NCBI GenBank assembly: GCA_002367105.1
Contig: DFCS01000020.1
Coordinates: 195,995 to 259,994 of the forward strand
DNA from: Hungatella sp. UBA3048
Lineage (GTDB): Bacteria; Bacillota; Clostridia; Lachnospirales; Lachnospiraceae
DNA length: 64,000 nt
Reading direction: 5' to 3'
Both the position numbers and the translations under genes were made by a program. Shown one piece after another: positions 27,716 to 36,918 of this stretch. The notes under the pieces are model-generated. The model was given only the letters and a program-made list of their open reading frames with translations, was not told the DNA's origin and made no database searches. The first letter of the stretch is position 1; each line of letters starts with the position of its first letter.

Positions 27716-29263
27716 TTACTCTTTATCTGTGCTGTCAGCAATATCCTTGCTGATGTTTGCAACAATTACTTCGCTTGCCGGATCATTTATATTTGTACCG
27801 TCAGGAATTCCAGTAATATTTACATTTCTGGTTACCTTGGCATCATATGTATTTGCCTTCATGATCTCTGTGATGTCCAAACCGGTTGTTTCTTTTACAG
27901 ATTCAATCGTCTTAGCTAAGACAGCAGGTACATAGCTCCCCATGGAAGTTACGCCTGTATCACCATTCCCGCTGTCAATAATAGTAACTTTATCAATTGC
28001 AGCTAATGGTTCAGCAATTGCCTTTGCCATCTCTGGCAATGCCTGCACGATCATTTCCATCATTGCGGCCTGCCCGTATTTCTTCATTGCGTCCGCTTTC
28101 TTTTCCATTGCTTCCGCCTCTGCAAGACCCTTTGCCTGAATCGCAGCAGCTTCTGCTTCTCCTTTGGCTTTAATACCCTCGGCTTCCTGAAGCATAGCAA
28201 ATTTCTCTGCTTCCGCCTGGGCTTTTCTTGCTTCCGCCTCTTTTTCCTGCTCGTATTTCTTTGCTTCTGCTTCGCGCTGTCTTCTTGCCAAGTCAGCGGA
28301 AGCTTTCTGTTCTACTGCATAGCGTTCTGCATCGGCTTTCTTATTAATTTCGGCTTCCAATGTCTGCTGCATAACGGCAACTTCTTTATTCTTTAGTTCT
28401 GCTTCCCGTTCTGTTTTTGCAATCTGGGCATTTACCGTAGCCGTCTGAACTGTTTTTTGCTGTTCCTGGTTCTGGATTTCATAAGCTGCATCCGCTTCCG
28501 CACGTTTTGAGTCAGATTCTTTCTTTAATTCAGCCTTCCTGATCTCAAGTTCATTATTCTTCTGGGCAATTTCTGTTTGAGCGAGTACTCTTGCATCATT
28601 AGAGGATTTATCTGCTTCCGCCTGGGCAATTGCAATGTCTCTTTCCGCCTGAGCTTTTGCGATAGAAGCGTCTTTCTTGATTCTTGCCGTATTGTCGGCA
28701 CCAAGATCCTTAATAAGGCCATTCTCATCGGATATATTCTGGATATTGCATGATACAATTTCGATTCCAAGTTTTTTCATATCTTTTGATGCTTTTTCCA
28801 TTACCTGATCGGAGAAGGAATCTCTGTCAGTATTGATTTCCTTTAAAGTAAGAGTTCCGATAATCTCACGCATGTTACCCTGAAGGGAATCCTGTAAGTC
28901 TTGGGTAATTTGATCCTGGTTTTTATTTAAGAAGTTCTTAGCCGCTAATTTGATTCCTTCTTCCGTTGGTTCAATTCTTACTTTCGCAACAGCATCAACA
29001 TTCACGTTGATGAAATCATTGGTTGGCACAGATTGTTCTGTCTTGATATCCACCGTCATCTGACCAAGGTAAAGCTTATCTAACCGTTCAAGAAATGGGA
29101 TTTTAATTCCGGCGCGTCCAATTAAAATCTTTGGCTCTTTTTTCAAGCCTGAAATAATGAAAGCCCTGTCAGGCGGAGCCTTTACATATCCGCTTGCTAA
29201 GATACCAAGCAGGATAATTACAGCTATTGCAGTAAGAGCAAATGGTAAAATGATTTCTAACAT
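27716..29263 (-). CDS. floT: Flotillin-family membrane scaffold (SPFH domain)
   Basis: 515 aa starting at the ATG at 29263 behind AAAGGAG. One N-terminal transmembrane segment (IILPFALTAIAVIILLGIL) precedes an SPFH domain (~30-190) and a long Ala/Glu/Lys-rich coiled coil (~200-400), then a conserved C-terminal region. Flotillins organise ordered membrane microdomains. The usual partner NfeD is not adjacent. Gene symbol by similarity to B. subtilis FloT. Confidence 0.9.
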   Translation of the reverse strand: MLEIILPFALTAIAVIILLGILASGYVKAPPDRAFIISGLKKEPKILIGRAGIKIPFLERLDKLYLGQMTVDIKTEQSVPTNDFINVNVDAVAKVRIEPTEEGIKLAAKNFLNKNQDQITQDLQDSLQGNMREIIGTLTLKEINTDRDSFSDQVMEKASKDMKKLGIEIVSCNIQNISDENGLIKDLGADNTARIKKDASIAKAQAERDIAIAQAEADKSSNDARVLAQTEIAQKNNELEIRKAELKKESDSKRAEADAAYEIQNQEQQKTVQTATVNAQIAKTEREAELKNKEVAVMQQTLEAEINKKADAERYAVEQKASADLARRQREAEAKKYEQEKEAEARKAQAEAEKFAMLQEAEGIKAKGEAEAAAIQAKGLAEAEAMEKKADAMKKYGQAAMMEMIVQALPEMAKAIAEPLAAIDKVTIIDSGNGDTGVTSMGSYVPAVLAKTIESVKETTGLDITEIMKANTYDAKVTRNVNITGIPDGTNINDPASEVIVANISKDIADSTDKE

Positions 29264-29461
29264 AATTTCTCCTTTCAAACATAAAAAGTTTCAATTGCAT
29301 CGTGTAAGTAATTCTTTATATGAAGAAAAAGCGATTTTGCCGTATGTAGTGGGAAAGTAGTAGGATGAAAAACTGCTTTCCCACTGCTTTATACAACTTG
29401 TTCTTCGGACTTTGTAGCAGGGCAAAGAACATTTTCCATAATATTAGCCGCTTCCTGATTT

Positions 29462-29635
29462 TTACTTTTGAAGAAGCAGGAAGAGATATGGGCTTCCTAA
29501 ATCCATTTGTGTACCATTCCATTGCGTATAGATAAAATTTTTGTTAAACTTGGAACCGCGTTTTCCTTCCCATTGATCGCCCAGGGTGACAGCGGCTTTT
29601 TTCTGGTCCTTTAAAAGTTCTGCAGCAATATCCAT
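29462..29635 (-). CDS. Small hypothetical protein coupled to an XRE regulator
   Basis: 57 aa (MDIAAELLKDQKKAAV...). Its ATG overlaps the stop of the upstream regulator in TAATG, the hallmark of stop-start translational coupling, which supports reality despite the length. No membrane segment or known domain was seen. Its place next to a repressor suggests a partner or a mobile-element remnant. Confidence 0.42.
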   Translation of the reverse strand: MDIAAELLKDQKKAAVTLGDQWEGKRGSKFNKNFIYTQWNGTQMDLGSPYLFLLLQK

Positions 29636-30081
29636 TATAAAATGGGGGACCACTGGATTTCTTGTTCGAATTCCTTCGGATCTTTTGAAATTTCGTTATA
29701 ATAATCCATCGGTTTATTTCCATGCCATTCTTCGCTTAAAAAAACTTTTTCAAGCATATTGTACACAGCATCTTTTGCACTTGGTTCGAGTGCCATAAAT
29801 TCCCGGATAATAACATGATCTCTTTCTGTTAATCCGTTAGCCTTTGCGTATTCATCAAGGGAAAAAGTGCTTGGGGCATCAAACATTTCTCCAACCCCAT
29901 TTCTGAGCCATTTTTCATTAACATTAAAAGCTGAACAAATCTGTGAAATGTGAATATCTTTTGGCACACGATCACCTGTTTCAAACATAGCCAATGTAGA
30001 TTGTCCTATTTGCACTTTTTGGCTAAATTCTTTTTGGCTAAGTCCTAAATGCGTTCTTAATTCTTTAATACGTATGTTCAC
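29635..30081 (-). CDS. XRE-family (Cro/CI-like) transcriptional regulator
   Basis: 148 aa. The N-terminal helix-turn-helix is clear: LGLSQKEFSQKVQIGQSTLA with a following GDRVP turn, then NVNEKWLRNGVGEMF, typical of phage-type regulators. The C-terminal half is predicted helical. The start has GGAGGTAAT in front. It is divergent from a small ORF at 30227, a layout typical of a lysogeny switch, and marks the start of the eroded accessory region. Confidence 0.85.
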   Translation of the reverse strand: MNIRIKELRTHLGLSQKEFSQKVQIGQSTLAMFETGDRVPKDIHISQICSAFNVNEKWLRNGVGEMFDAPSTFSLDEYAKANGLTERDHVIIREFMALEPSAKDAVYNMLEKVFLSEEWHGNKPMDYYNEISKDPKEFEQEIQWSPIL

Positions 30082-30226
30082 ATTATTACCTCCTTGTTGA
30101 ATTTAATATAACACAATGTAAATCACAAAGCAATTAAAAGACGCAAAAACTATTGATTTGATAATTGCATTACGATAACATTCAATTACAGAGAAATTAA
30201 AACGATTGTAAAGAGGAGGGTTAGCA

Positions 30227-30370
30227 ATGGCTGATACAATTTATAGTATTAAAGCATTACCGGAATCTGATAAAATTGCGACGCTGCTCAAGAATACTGA
30301 TGATAAGCAACGAGATCTAATGCAGCTTGTTATCCAGAGTGTGAACTTGGGAATTGCAATAATGAATTAA
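30227..30370 (+). CDS. Small ORF divergent from the XRE regulator, possibly frameshifted
   Basis: 47 aa (MADTIYSIKALPESDK...), with a strong AGAGGAGGG site. A good continuation (ELNYSTNNLTENDVKEIN..., to the stop at 30474) lies in another frame without a start of its own and overlaps the end of this ORF. The two may be one ~80-residue gene broken by an indel near 30350. Family unknown. Confidence 0.4.
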   Translation: MADTIYSIKALPESDKIATLLKNTDDKQRDLMQLVIQSVNLGIAIMN

Positions 30371-31347
30371 ATTACTCAACCAATAATCTTACAGAAAATG
30401 ATGTGAAAGAAATCAATAACTTCGTCAAAGGTATATGGGAACTGAAAGAAAAAGAGCTGGGCCTACAACTGTAACTTCTGCCGTAAGATCACCCCTTTTA
30501 CCACCCCGCTGACCCTGGTTTTTATAAACTGTGAATGCGGCAATCGTACCAGATGCCAGACTAACAGAAGAGACGATATTTTTGATAGTATTGACTGCAT
30601 TACCTGTAAAAGCCCGGTTGCAGTTAAATGGAACCGCAAAAAGAATATCTATGAGACCATTAAATGACCATGGAGAAGTCAACGGTTTTCCCGATGATAT
30701 TAGACTATATACATTAAAGAAACAGTTATAATTTGTAGCAGAGATTATGAGAATAATGTAAAGCCAATAACATTAAATATGTAATGAAAACTACTAACTA
30801 TCAGTATTAAACTGGTAGCTTTTTATTGTTGTAAATCCAGAAAACTGAAATTTAAGCAAGCTGACCAGGTAGGAAAAAAAGTACCATGAAGGCCTATATA
30901 AAAAAGGAACACCGCTGATTTCGGGGAAAACGGCGCTCCTTCAAGAAGAGTCGATTAAATTATAGTGCTTTAAAGTCATAAAGTAAAGCTGAATGATTTT
31001 TTGTGATTTAAAAAATTTATGAGAGGTCATGTAAAAGTAAGGTACAGGAAAATGAAATAAAAGAGGTGGATCGTGAAACTGAAATATCCTTATGCAATGT
31101 ATGACAGCGGAGAGTTTCAAGGAGAGCATTATCAATATTCTAAAAGGCGCATATATGACTGTTGAGGCCCGTTAGTCAAGAGGATGGGATCGCAAAAAAT
31201 GATGCGCTTCATTATAAAGGTGAACAATGTCATTCAAAAAAGATTTCTGCGTAAAATCCTTATGATAAACCATGTTTATTTCCCTAATCATGCTGAGATT
31301 TTCAATTGGAAGTGCAATCAGTTTTCCCTTGTTAAGTTCATTTTGAC
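30371..31347. other. Long stretch without a firm gene: eroded coding remnants
   Basis: About 980 bases. A plus-strand frame 30446-30667 without a start codon encodes a cysteine-rich segment (CNFCRKIT, CECGNRTRC, CITCKSP), a zinc-ribbon-like fragment. A fragment around 31073-31160 reads VKLKYPYAMYDSGEF. Further pieces are interrupted by stops. This looks like decayed mobile-element DNA. Confidence 0.45.
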
Positions 31348-31491
31348 ATGCACTTTTCCCCGGCTAATGGTCGTTTGTGGGCAGGGAAGTTGTATCACAA
31401 TGAGGCAAGGATAGAATGGTTGGAAAAACAATCATTTATCCTTTTAAGCAAAAAAAGACTATATCCTGAGGCATATACAGAATATAGCTGA
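31348..31491 (+). pseudogene. Possible C-terminal gene fragment
   Basis: 47-codon frame starting MHFSPANGRLWAGKLYHNEA. There is no ribosome binding site, and it is preceded by a stop 12 bases upstream. Amino-acid composition is protein-like and the upstream DNA has related fragments in other frames, so it is probably a remnant. Not recognised. Confidence 0.25.
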
Positions 31492-31544
31492 TAAATACAC
31501 TATTATTAAACCCTGATTGTTTTTAAAGTTTCAGAGCCTTCATC

Positions 31545-32000
31545 CTATGCCTTTGTTTTATTCAAATGAATTTGCGTATGCGCTTTCATCACTTTATAAT
31601 AAGCTTCAATTTCATCAGGGGTAAAATGCTGGGAAAGAGTATTAAGCGTAGCAAGAACCGCCTCCCGATCATATGCCCTGTGAATAAAATCGGTCTTTCG
31701 ACCTGCTTCAGTGGGAACGAGCAATACAAGCTTTGGGTTGGCATCGCTTTTCTTCCTAACAATTAACCCCTTTTTTTCTAACTTATCTGCCATTTGTGAA
31801 ATGGCACCTTTAGTTTTATGAAGTTTTTTTCCAAGTTCTGAAATAGAGATTTCGTAGGCTTTACAAATATAACCAAGCGTGTGTATTTCCTGCATGGTCA
31901 TAAGGGTTCCTGTTTCGTAATCCTTAGGTATATTGGCGTACATACTTAAAAGATTCATAAAGCTGTATACAGTGTCTACCTTGTCATACTTCAAAAACAT
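31545..32000 (-). CDS. MarR-family transcriptional regulator
   Basis: 151 aa. The winged helix-turn-helix is seen in ISELGKKLHKTKGAISQMAD followed by KLEKKGLIVRKKSDANPKLV, the recognition helix and wing of MarR proteins. The family regulates stress, drug efflux or transport in response to small ligands. No target gene is adjacent, and the ribosome binding site is weak. Confidence 0.85.
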   Translation of the reverse strand: MFLKYDKVDTVYSFMNLLSMYANIPKDYETGTLMTMQEIHTLGYICKAYEISISELGKKLHKTKGAISQMADKLEKKGLIVRKKSDANPKLVLLVPTEAGRKTDFIHRAYDREAVLATLNTLSQHFTPDEIEAYYKVMKAHTQIHLNKTKA

Positions 32001-32195
32001 TCTTGATTGGCTTCAACATTAAAAGGGCGTGTTGCAAAACCAATGTCATTAAGATAAGAAGAAAGTCGATAGATAAGATTATGAAGTAGGTGGCGAATTC
32101 AATTATGAGTTCGCCACTTTTGTGTAAAAGCACATGCCAAAAACTGATCAAGTGATTATTGAGACCGTAAGCACAAACAGCTAAATAAAACATTA
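32001..32195. other. Gap with possible insertion-sequence end
   Basis: No credible gene. The segment starting GGGCGTGTTGCAAAACC (about 32024) resembles the end of an insertion sequence, and GTGGCGAATTC...GAGTTCGCCAC forms an inverted repeat. No partner end was found, so this is tentative. Confidence 0.25.
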
Positions 32196-32227
32196 TAAAG
32201 AGCGAGGACTGAATCCCCGCTCTTTAC
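32196..32227. terminator. Terminator-like hairpin before the lipoprotein gene
   Basis: TAAAGAGCG pairs with CGCTCTTTA, with GG/CC inside the loop. Confidence 0.5.
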
Positions 32228-32283
32228 TTGAATATTACTAAAAAGTATGGTATGTTTCATATATACGAATAGGGGGATGTGCT

Positions 32284-32925
32284 ATGAAAAGGTGCCTTTT
32301 AGCAATGGCCTTAGTTCTTGGAAGCATTCTTATAACGAGCTGTTCAAAAGATGGCCGGGAAGTGCAAAATAATACTGAAACTAAGAACGATGTACGCATT
32401 TATGAAGGTGATAAGAGAGTAATATTTAATTTGGGATCTTTGCCTTATGATATGGAATACAAAGGACATGTTCTTCAATTTTCATCATGCGAACTATATC
32501 AGAAAAAATCAGACGTAGATAATTCATATACACCCTATGTAATTGCAAAAGTTAAAATAGAAGGAATTGATAATGATACATTGCATTTGTTTAATGAAAA
32601 TTTATATGTTTACGGAAATATAAATAATGAAAAAAACCAATTAGGCAATAAGGCATTGTCAAAAATATGTGAGGTTGATAAAGATGGATACCGATATTAT
32701 GTATTCTCGCAGTCATTACTTTCTTCTCATAATTATAAATACGATTTTTCAGAATCTAATTATAATGTGGGGTTTTTGATTCTTCAAGGTGAAGATTATA
32801 GAGCTTTGCAATTTATTTATAATGGATTTTTAAGTTCAAGTGTTAATGATTTGAAAGATGTAGGTGAAGAAGTATGGCAAGCAATCAAACAAAAACAACT
32901 TGAATCTGCGAAACCAAAGATTTAA
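32284..32925 (+). CDS. Hypothetical lipoprotein
   Basis: 213 aa behind GGGGGGAT. The signal peptide MKRCLLAMALVLGSILITSC ends in a lipobox-like ITSC with Cys20 as the lipidation site. The remainder is soluble and Tyr/Asn-rich, without recognised motifs. It should be anchored on the outer face of the membrane. It lies among phage remnants, so it may be a lysogenic conversion or host-derived gene. Confidence 0.65.
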   Translation: MKRCLLAMALVLGSILITSCSKDGREVQNNTETKNDVRIYEGDKRVIFNLGSLPYDMEYKGHVLQFSSCELYQKKSDVDNSYTPYVIAKVKIEGIDNDTLHLFNENLYVYGNINNEKNQLGNKALSKICEVDKDGYRYYVFSQSLLSSHNYKYDFSESNYNVGFLILQGEDYRALQFIYNGFLSSSVNDLKDVGEEVWQAIKQKQLESAKPKI

Positions 32926-33014
32926 GAATTTTTTTCATAAAGAGATAATATAATAGATAAGTCAACTGAATAATATCGTAGCACAGAGTAGCGGATATAT
33001 GGAAGAAAGCATAA

Positions 33015-33641
33015 ATGAGCAAACCTCTCCTGTTAACACCGACAGCTATGCCAAGCGTTGAAATGGAACGTTATGGAGCCTTGACCGATTTTTGAATCTT
33101 TGATATTAATGATGATAACGAGCTGGTTCTAACCATGACAGATGGTACACAGAAGGTGATTGACCTTGCCCGGTTTGTCTATTCCGTGGATAGTACCGCA
33201 ACCGTTGCCATGAAAAACCTGAATCGGACTATTACCGCAGAGATCGTGGACGGATCTGTTACTATGGAAAAACTGGATGCTTCCATACAGATGGAGCTTA
33301 GGCAATATATGCTTTATGCTCAGGCAGCCAGGGATATGGCTCTCCAGTATCAGAACATTACTAAGACCTTCCGGGATCATACAGAAGTAATAGCAAACAA
33401 TGCCGTAACGGATAAAGCGGCAGCTGGGGGCCGGGTAGATGAAACCCTGACAGAGTTTAACACGCTCTTCATGAATGGTAACTTTATTGGCCCGATGGGT
33501 CCACAGGGATTACAGGGAAACCTAGGGAGCTACAGGAGCCACAGGAAAACAGGGTCCACAGGGTATTCAATTCCATACGGGAATTTCCGTTTCGGTTGTA
33601 ACATCACAACTTTTCGGGCCTGTAATTACCTGGGCCTTTAA
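33015..33641 (+). pseudogene. Phage tail-fibre/collagen-like protein, broken by a nonsense codon and a frameshift
   Basis: The frame begins at an ATG (MSKPLLLTPTAMPSVEMERYG) and hits TGA at 33093. It continues in the same frame with MTDGTQKVIDLARFV and a region ending in collagen-like GPMGPQGLQG. Near 33522 the frame shifts; the correct continuation in another frame reads GATGATGKQGPQGIQ, giving a Gly-X-Y stretch of a tail fibre, running to about 33670. Two independent lesions show decay. Confidence 0.75.
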
Positions 33642-33741
33642 ATACAAAAAAATTAGATACTATACGGAATAATTATTTTAGTATTTTTTAGATTCTATCT
33701 TTGCTATAATATAACAAGCGGTAGATTGGAGGAAATATTCT

Positions 33742-34116
33742 ATGAGAAAAAAATTAATCTTGTACATTATCTGCATGATGCTATTGGGACTAGTAGGTTG
33801 TTCTAAAAAGGATCCCCTTCACCTAGGTGTAAATGCTATTGTTGTTGAAGTTAATAAAGATACAGGAAGCATTATAGCAAGGGATCCGGATGAAATGAAT
33901 TCAACTTTATTTGGAGAAGGTTGTTCAATTAATTGTAGTAAGGCACAAATAATATATTGCAAATTTGGCACCAAAGATTTAAAGGAAATAAGTTTGGGAG
34001 ATTTGCAAGCTGGAGATGAAATTACGATTGATTTAAGGGAATCCGAAGTTAAAAGTGCTAAGAACGGATCTTGTAGTGCGGAGAAAATACAGCTGATTAC
34101 TCAGCGCTTGAAGTAG
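33742..34116 (+). CDS. Hypothetical lipoprotein
   Basis: 124 aa behind GGAGGAAAT. Signal peptide with lipobox LVGC (Cys20), then an ~100-residue soluble domain with a beta-rich pattern (VNAIVVEVNKDTGSIIARDP ... GDEITIDL), reminiscent of small OB-like lipoproteins. The function is not recognised. A terminator follows. Confidence 0.65.
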   Translation: MRKKLILYIICMMLLGLVGCSKKDPLHLGVNAIVVEVNKDTGSIIARDPDEMNSTLFGEGCSINCSKAQIIYCKFGTKDLKEISLGDLQAGDEITIDLRESEVKSAKNGSCSAEKIQLITQRLK

Positions 34117-34151
34117 AAAATTTAATAGGGATTAATTTGTATTCAAAATGT

Positions 34152-34177
34152 AGGCCCGGGAGATCATGGGCCTTTTT
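34152..34177 (+). terminator. Terminator after the second lipoprotein
   Basis: AGGCCC pairs with GGGCCT around a 9-base loop, followed by TTTTT. Confidence 0.7.
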
Positions 34178-34195
34178 CAATTGGAGGAATGAAAT

Positions 34196-34588
34196 ATGAA
34201 AGCAGAACAGAAACGGCAGGTAGTATGCGATAAATACGCGATTCTGACAGGCCGAAACTTATACAACCAGACGTTACGAGATTACTGCTTCAAAAAGCAT
34301 CCTGATGGCAATTATTACAGTGATTGTAGCAGTTCCATCTGCTATGCCTATAAGGAGGCCGGATACGACTTCGGAATACTCAATACAGCAGGAACATATC
34401 AGTCAGGTAAGCTGTCTACCGTTGATGTGGATATCGCCGCAGGAATCCCGAATATATCACGTTTGCGTAAGGGTGACATGTTGGAGTTTGCCGGATCAGA
34501 CGCCAACAGACCACTTAAGATAGGCCATGTTGAAATGTATTGCGGTAATAGTATTATCTGCGGACATGGTGTATTCAAACTTTCGTAA
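34196..34588 (+). CDS. NlpC/P60-like phage endolysin, probably truncated
   Basis: 130 aa behind TTGGAGG. The catalytic Cys is in YYSDCSSSICYAY and the His in KIGHVEMY, as in NlpC/P60 endopeptidases that cut peptidoglycan stems. It ends abruptly after CGHGVFKLS and lacks a wall-binding domain, so it is probably the N-terminal catalytic part of a longer lysin. It is consistent with a decayed prophage lysis module together with the tail-fibre pseudogene. Confidence 0.7.
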   Translation: MKAEQKRQVVCDKYAILTGRNLYNQTLRDYCFKKHPDGNYYSDCSSSICYAYKEAGYDFGILNTAGTYQSGKLSTVDVDIAAGIPNISRLRKGDMLEFAGSDANRPLKIGHVEMYCGNSIICGHGVFKLS

Positions 34589-34839
34589 AATTTTCTTAAA
34601 AACCTAAAAAACTTAAATATTGTTAATTTGACGGATGTAATATTTGTATTATATAATAATATTATGCAATGTGTTAAGGCTTCTTCTCTGTTTTGGGAGA
34701 CGGGTTTTGGCATGGGGTATGGGAAAAACCATGTTCCTATACTATTTTTGGTTTGGGTTTTATATATTATAAAGAAGGTGGTCTGGGAAAAAAGTAAAAA
34801 ACCGGAATTTATCTTGGTTACATTGAAAGGAGTTTCATC

Positions 34840-35586
34840 ATGGATGAAATGAATAAAAGGTCAGTCAGTAACATCATTGTAGCGGTTATTCTTGTCATTG
34901 GTGTTATCGGAGCCGCACTGATTCTGACCAATGGAATTGTACAGATCAAAGCGTCAAAAACTAATATTGTTGTTACAGGTTCCGCAAAGCAGCAGATCAC
35001 GTCGGATCTGATCGTGTGGACCGGCAGCTTTAATGCACAGTCGGAGAAGCTGCAGGATGCTTACAGCATGCTGGAGGACAGCAGGAATAAGGTATCGGAT
35101 TATCTTATAAGTAAGGGGATCGGGAAGGATGAATTCGTATTTTCCTCCATTTCGACTATGATCAATTATGTTATGAACGATTATGGAAACAATACCAATA
35201 AGATCGATAATTATGATTTAAGCCAGACCGTTACCATAAGTTCAAGCGAAATTGATAAGATAACGGAAATATCCAGAAATGCTACGGAGCTATTGAACGT
35301 AGGTGTTGCCTTCCAGTCCAATCAGCCTCAATATTTTTATACAAAGCTTGCTGATTTGAAGGTGACGATGTTAGCAGAGGCAACAAAGGACGCAAGAAAG
35401 CGTGCGGAGATGATAGCGGAGAATGCAGGCAATAAACTGGGAGATTTAAAATATGCCGATATGGGTGTCATGCAGATAACTCCTTTATATTCCAATGAAG
35501 TAGACGACTATGGAATTAATGATACGTCTTCCCTGGAAAAAGAAATTACTGCTGTTGTCCACTGTCAGTTTGAGATCAGTAAATAG
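34840..35586 (+). CDS. SIMPL (DUF541) domain protein
   Basis: 248 aa behind AAAGGAG. One N-terminal transmembrane anchor (NIIVAVILVIGVIGAALIL) precedes a SIMPL domain: IVVTGSAKQQITSDLIVW at its start, DARKRAEMIAENAGNKLGDL in the middle and a C-terminal VVHCQFEISK strand. Relatives are periplasmic or extracytoplasmic proteins linked to stress and signalling. It may be a chromosomal gene next to phage remnants. Confidence 0.85.
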   Translation: MDEMNKRSVSNIIVAVILVIGVIGAALILTNGIVQIKASKTNIVVTGSAKQQITSDLIVWTGSFNAQSEKLQDAYSMLEDSRNKVSDYLISKGIGKDEFVFSSISTMINYVMNDYGNNTNKIDNYDLSQTVTISSSEIDKITEISRNATELLNVGVAFQSNQPQYFYTKLADLKVTMLAEATKDARKRAEMIAENAGNKLGDLKYADMGVMQITPLYSNEVDDYGINDTSSLEKEITAVVHCQFEISK

Positions 35587-35960
35587 CTGGCATACCATTA
35601 TTTGGGCATTGATATTGTACATAGGGTTAATAAAATGCCGGCAGCAAATTAATCTGCCAGGATAAGGGCACTGGATTTCTGATAGGAGGGATACGGTGCT
35701 ATTTTCTCATGGGAAGTGTGAGGAAGAAGCGTCTTCACACTTCCTATGAGATAGAAAACGCTCTGCAAGGATTGCATTGTGGCGGAGTAGAAGGAACATT
35801 CACCACAACCCGGCTACTAAGATTGAAACAGTCGTCAATAATTTCAATGGCCCTGGGACTGGTCTGATTTCTTTTTATATTAGAAGAAAAACGTTAGTCA
35901 AATGTTAGTCATTTGGATTAAAACAAATTTCTTAAAAACAAATTTTACCTCTGTAACAAG
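35587..35960. other. Gap with phage-like remnants and integrase-arm-like repeats
   Basis: No intact gene. A frame around 35752-35870 reads EIENALQGLHCGGVEGTFTT and stops. The tandem GTTAGTCA pair at 35893 and 35904 resembles the direct repeats that commonly follow a tyrosine integrase beside a tRNA, here tRNA-Thr, suggesting the end of a lost prophage. Confidence 0.4.
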
Positions 35961-35988
35961 AAAAAACCTCGTAAAAACGAGGTTTTAT
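35961..35988 (-). terminator. Terminator of tRNA-Thr
   Basis: On the minus strand AACCTCG pairs with CGAGGTT around a T-rich loop, followed by TTTT. Confidence 0.75.
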
Positions 35989-35990
35989 AA

Positions 35991-36063
35991 AGCTCCCGGG
36001 GGGACTCGAACCCCCGACCCACGCATTACGAATGCGTTGCGCTACCAACTGCGCTACGGAAGC
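35991..36063 (-). tRNA. tRNA-Thr (anticodon CGT)
   Basis: 73-base cloverleaf on the minus strand: acceptor GCTTCCG/CGGGAGC (one U-G), anticodon stem ACGCA/TGCGT with loop TTCGTAA, T arm CGGGG-TTCGAGT-CCCCC. Its 3' end faces the eroded prophage region. Confidence 0.94.
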
Positions 36064-36100
36064 AATCCGGTTATAATATTATAAGGTCTGAACCTTTGAT

Positions 36101-36129
36101 AGTATAACAGCTAAATGGTAAAAAATCAA
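36101..36129 (-). promoter_or_regulatory. Promoter of tRNA-Thr
   Basis: On the minus strand TTGATT, 17-bp spacer, TATACT. Confidence 0.65.
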
Positions 36130-36359
36130 CCCCTACTTGAAAAAAAACTTAAATAGCGTAAGGATTGCCAAACTCCCCATAAAAAGTTATAATTAGTAAA
36201 AGATTCCAGGAGAATACGCTTATTTTCAAGGAGTTTTTTTACACAAAATTGCGGAATGAGTCAGCCGGAAAACCGGTTCGTTTTTTATTATAAAATATAT
36301 GAGACCATTGATGATACTATTATTAATAAAGGAGAAACCCTGTCACTAAGGAGGTCAGG

Positions 36360-36656
36360 GTGCAGGTGATTGCGATGGAAAAATGGGGTGAAATTCGAAA
36401 GCATGTTTATGTCAGCGGACGGGTCCAGGGGGTGGGATTCCGCTTCCGAACCCAGCAGCTCGCCCGGGGCCTTAACCTTACCGGCTGGGTGAGAAACTTA
36501 GATGACGGGCGGGTGGAAATGGAACTGCAGGGGCGGGAAGAAGAAATAGACCGCCTGTTTGACCATTTAAGACAGGATCGTTACATTATGATTGACAGCT
36601 TCCAGGCGGCAGAGATCCCGCCAGTGAAAGAAAGCGGATTCCGGGTAAGGTATTAA
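36360..36656 (+). CDS. acyP: Acylphosphatase
   Basis: 98 aa from GTG 36360, five bases after AAGGAGG (an ATG at 36375 is further away). It hydrolyses acyl phosphates. The signature VYVSGRVQGVGFRFRTQ holds the catalytic Arg, and GWVRNLDDGRVEMELQG holds the catalytic Asn. It is of usual length. Confidence 0.93.
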   Translation: MQVIAMEKWGEIRKHVYVSGRVQGVGFRFRTQQLARGLNLTGWVRNLDDGRVEMELQGREEEIDRLFDHLRQDRYIMIDSFQAAEIPPVKESGFRVRY

Positions 36657-36666
36657 GTGAGAAAGA

Positions 36667-36696
36667 TTGACAGCGGCTGCATACCCATGTTATACT
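36667..36696 (+). promoter_or_regulatory. Promoter of the mntP riboswitch transcript
   Basis: Consensus TTGACA, 18-bp spacer, TATACT, immediately before the riboswitch. Confidence 0.75.
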
Positions 36697-36712
36697 ACCA
36701 ACACAATAGAAT

Positions 36713-36890
36713 CGCTCATGAGGGAGTAGTTTGCGCGGACTGCCGCGTGTCAAGTCAACATACTGACCATGATGGTCTGGCTTGTCTTAAAAAACGAGAC
36801 TCATGTATAGCCCAGGCTATACATAGGTCTTTTGCTTTATATTGGCTCAAGTATAACCTGAAAGGGTTGTACGGGAGTCTTTTTTTGTTA
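36713..36890 (+). ncRNA. yybP-ykoY manganese riboswitch with terminator, upstream of mntP
   Basis: The aptamer signatures are visible: GGGAGTAG near 36721, GTCAACATACTGACC near 36753 and CGAGACTCA near 36795, separated by short paired arms. An expression platform follows, with GTATAACCT pairing with GGGTTGTAC (36851-36872) and a run of T, a terminator expected to be relieved when Mn2+ binds. The downstream gene is a Mn2+ exporter, the classic partner of this riboswitch class. Confidence 0.9.
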
Positions 36891-36918
36891 AATAAACGAT
36901 TTGGTAGGAGGAAGTAAA

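Noticed and set aside
30425..30682. 85-codon minus-strand frame in the eroded region
   Set aside because: No ribosome binding site, and the plus strand carries a more protein-like cysteine-patterned frame. Both are probably remnants, so the minus frame was not called.
31984..32193. 69-codon hydrophobic minus-strand frame
   Set aside because: Hydrophobicity comes from T-rich DNA; it overlaps the MarR start and a possible IS end.
34628..34852. 74-codon frame before the SIMPL gene
   Set aside because: No ribosome site, composition of untranslated A+T-rich DNA, overlaps the SIMPL start.
36657..36917. 86-codon plus frame after acylphosphatase
   Set aside because: It lies exactly over the mntP promoter and riboswitch; the RNA explains the sequence.
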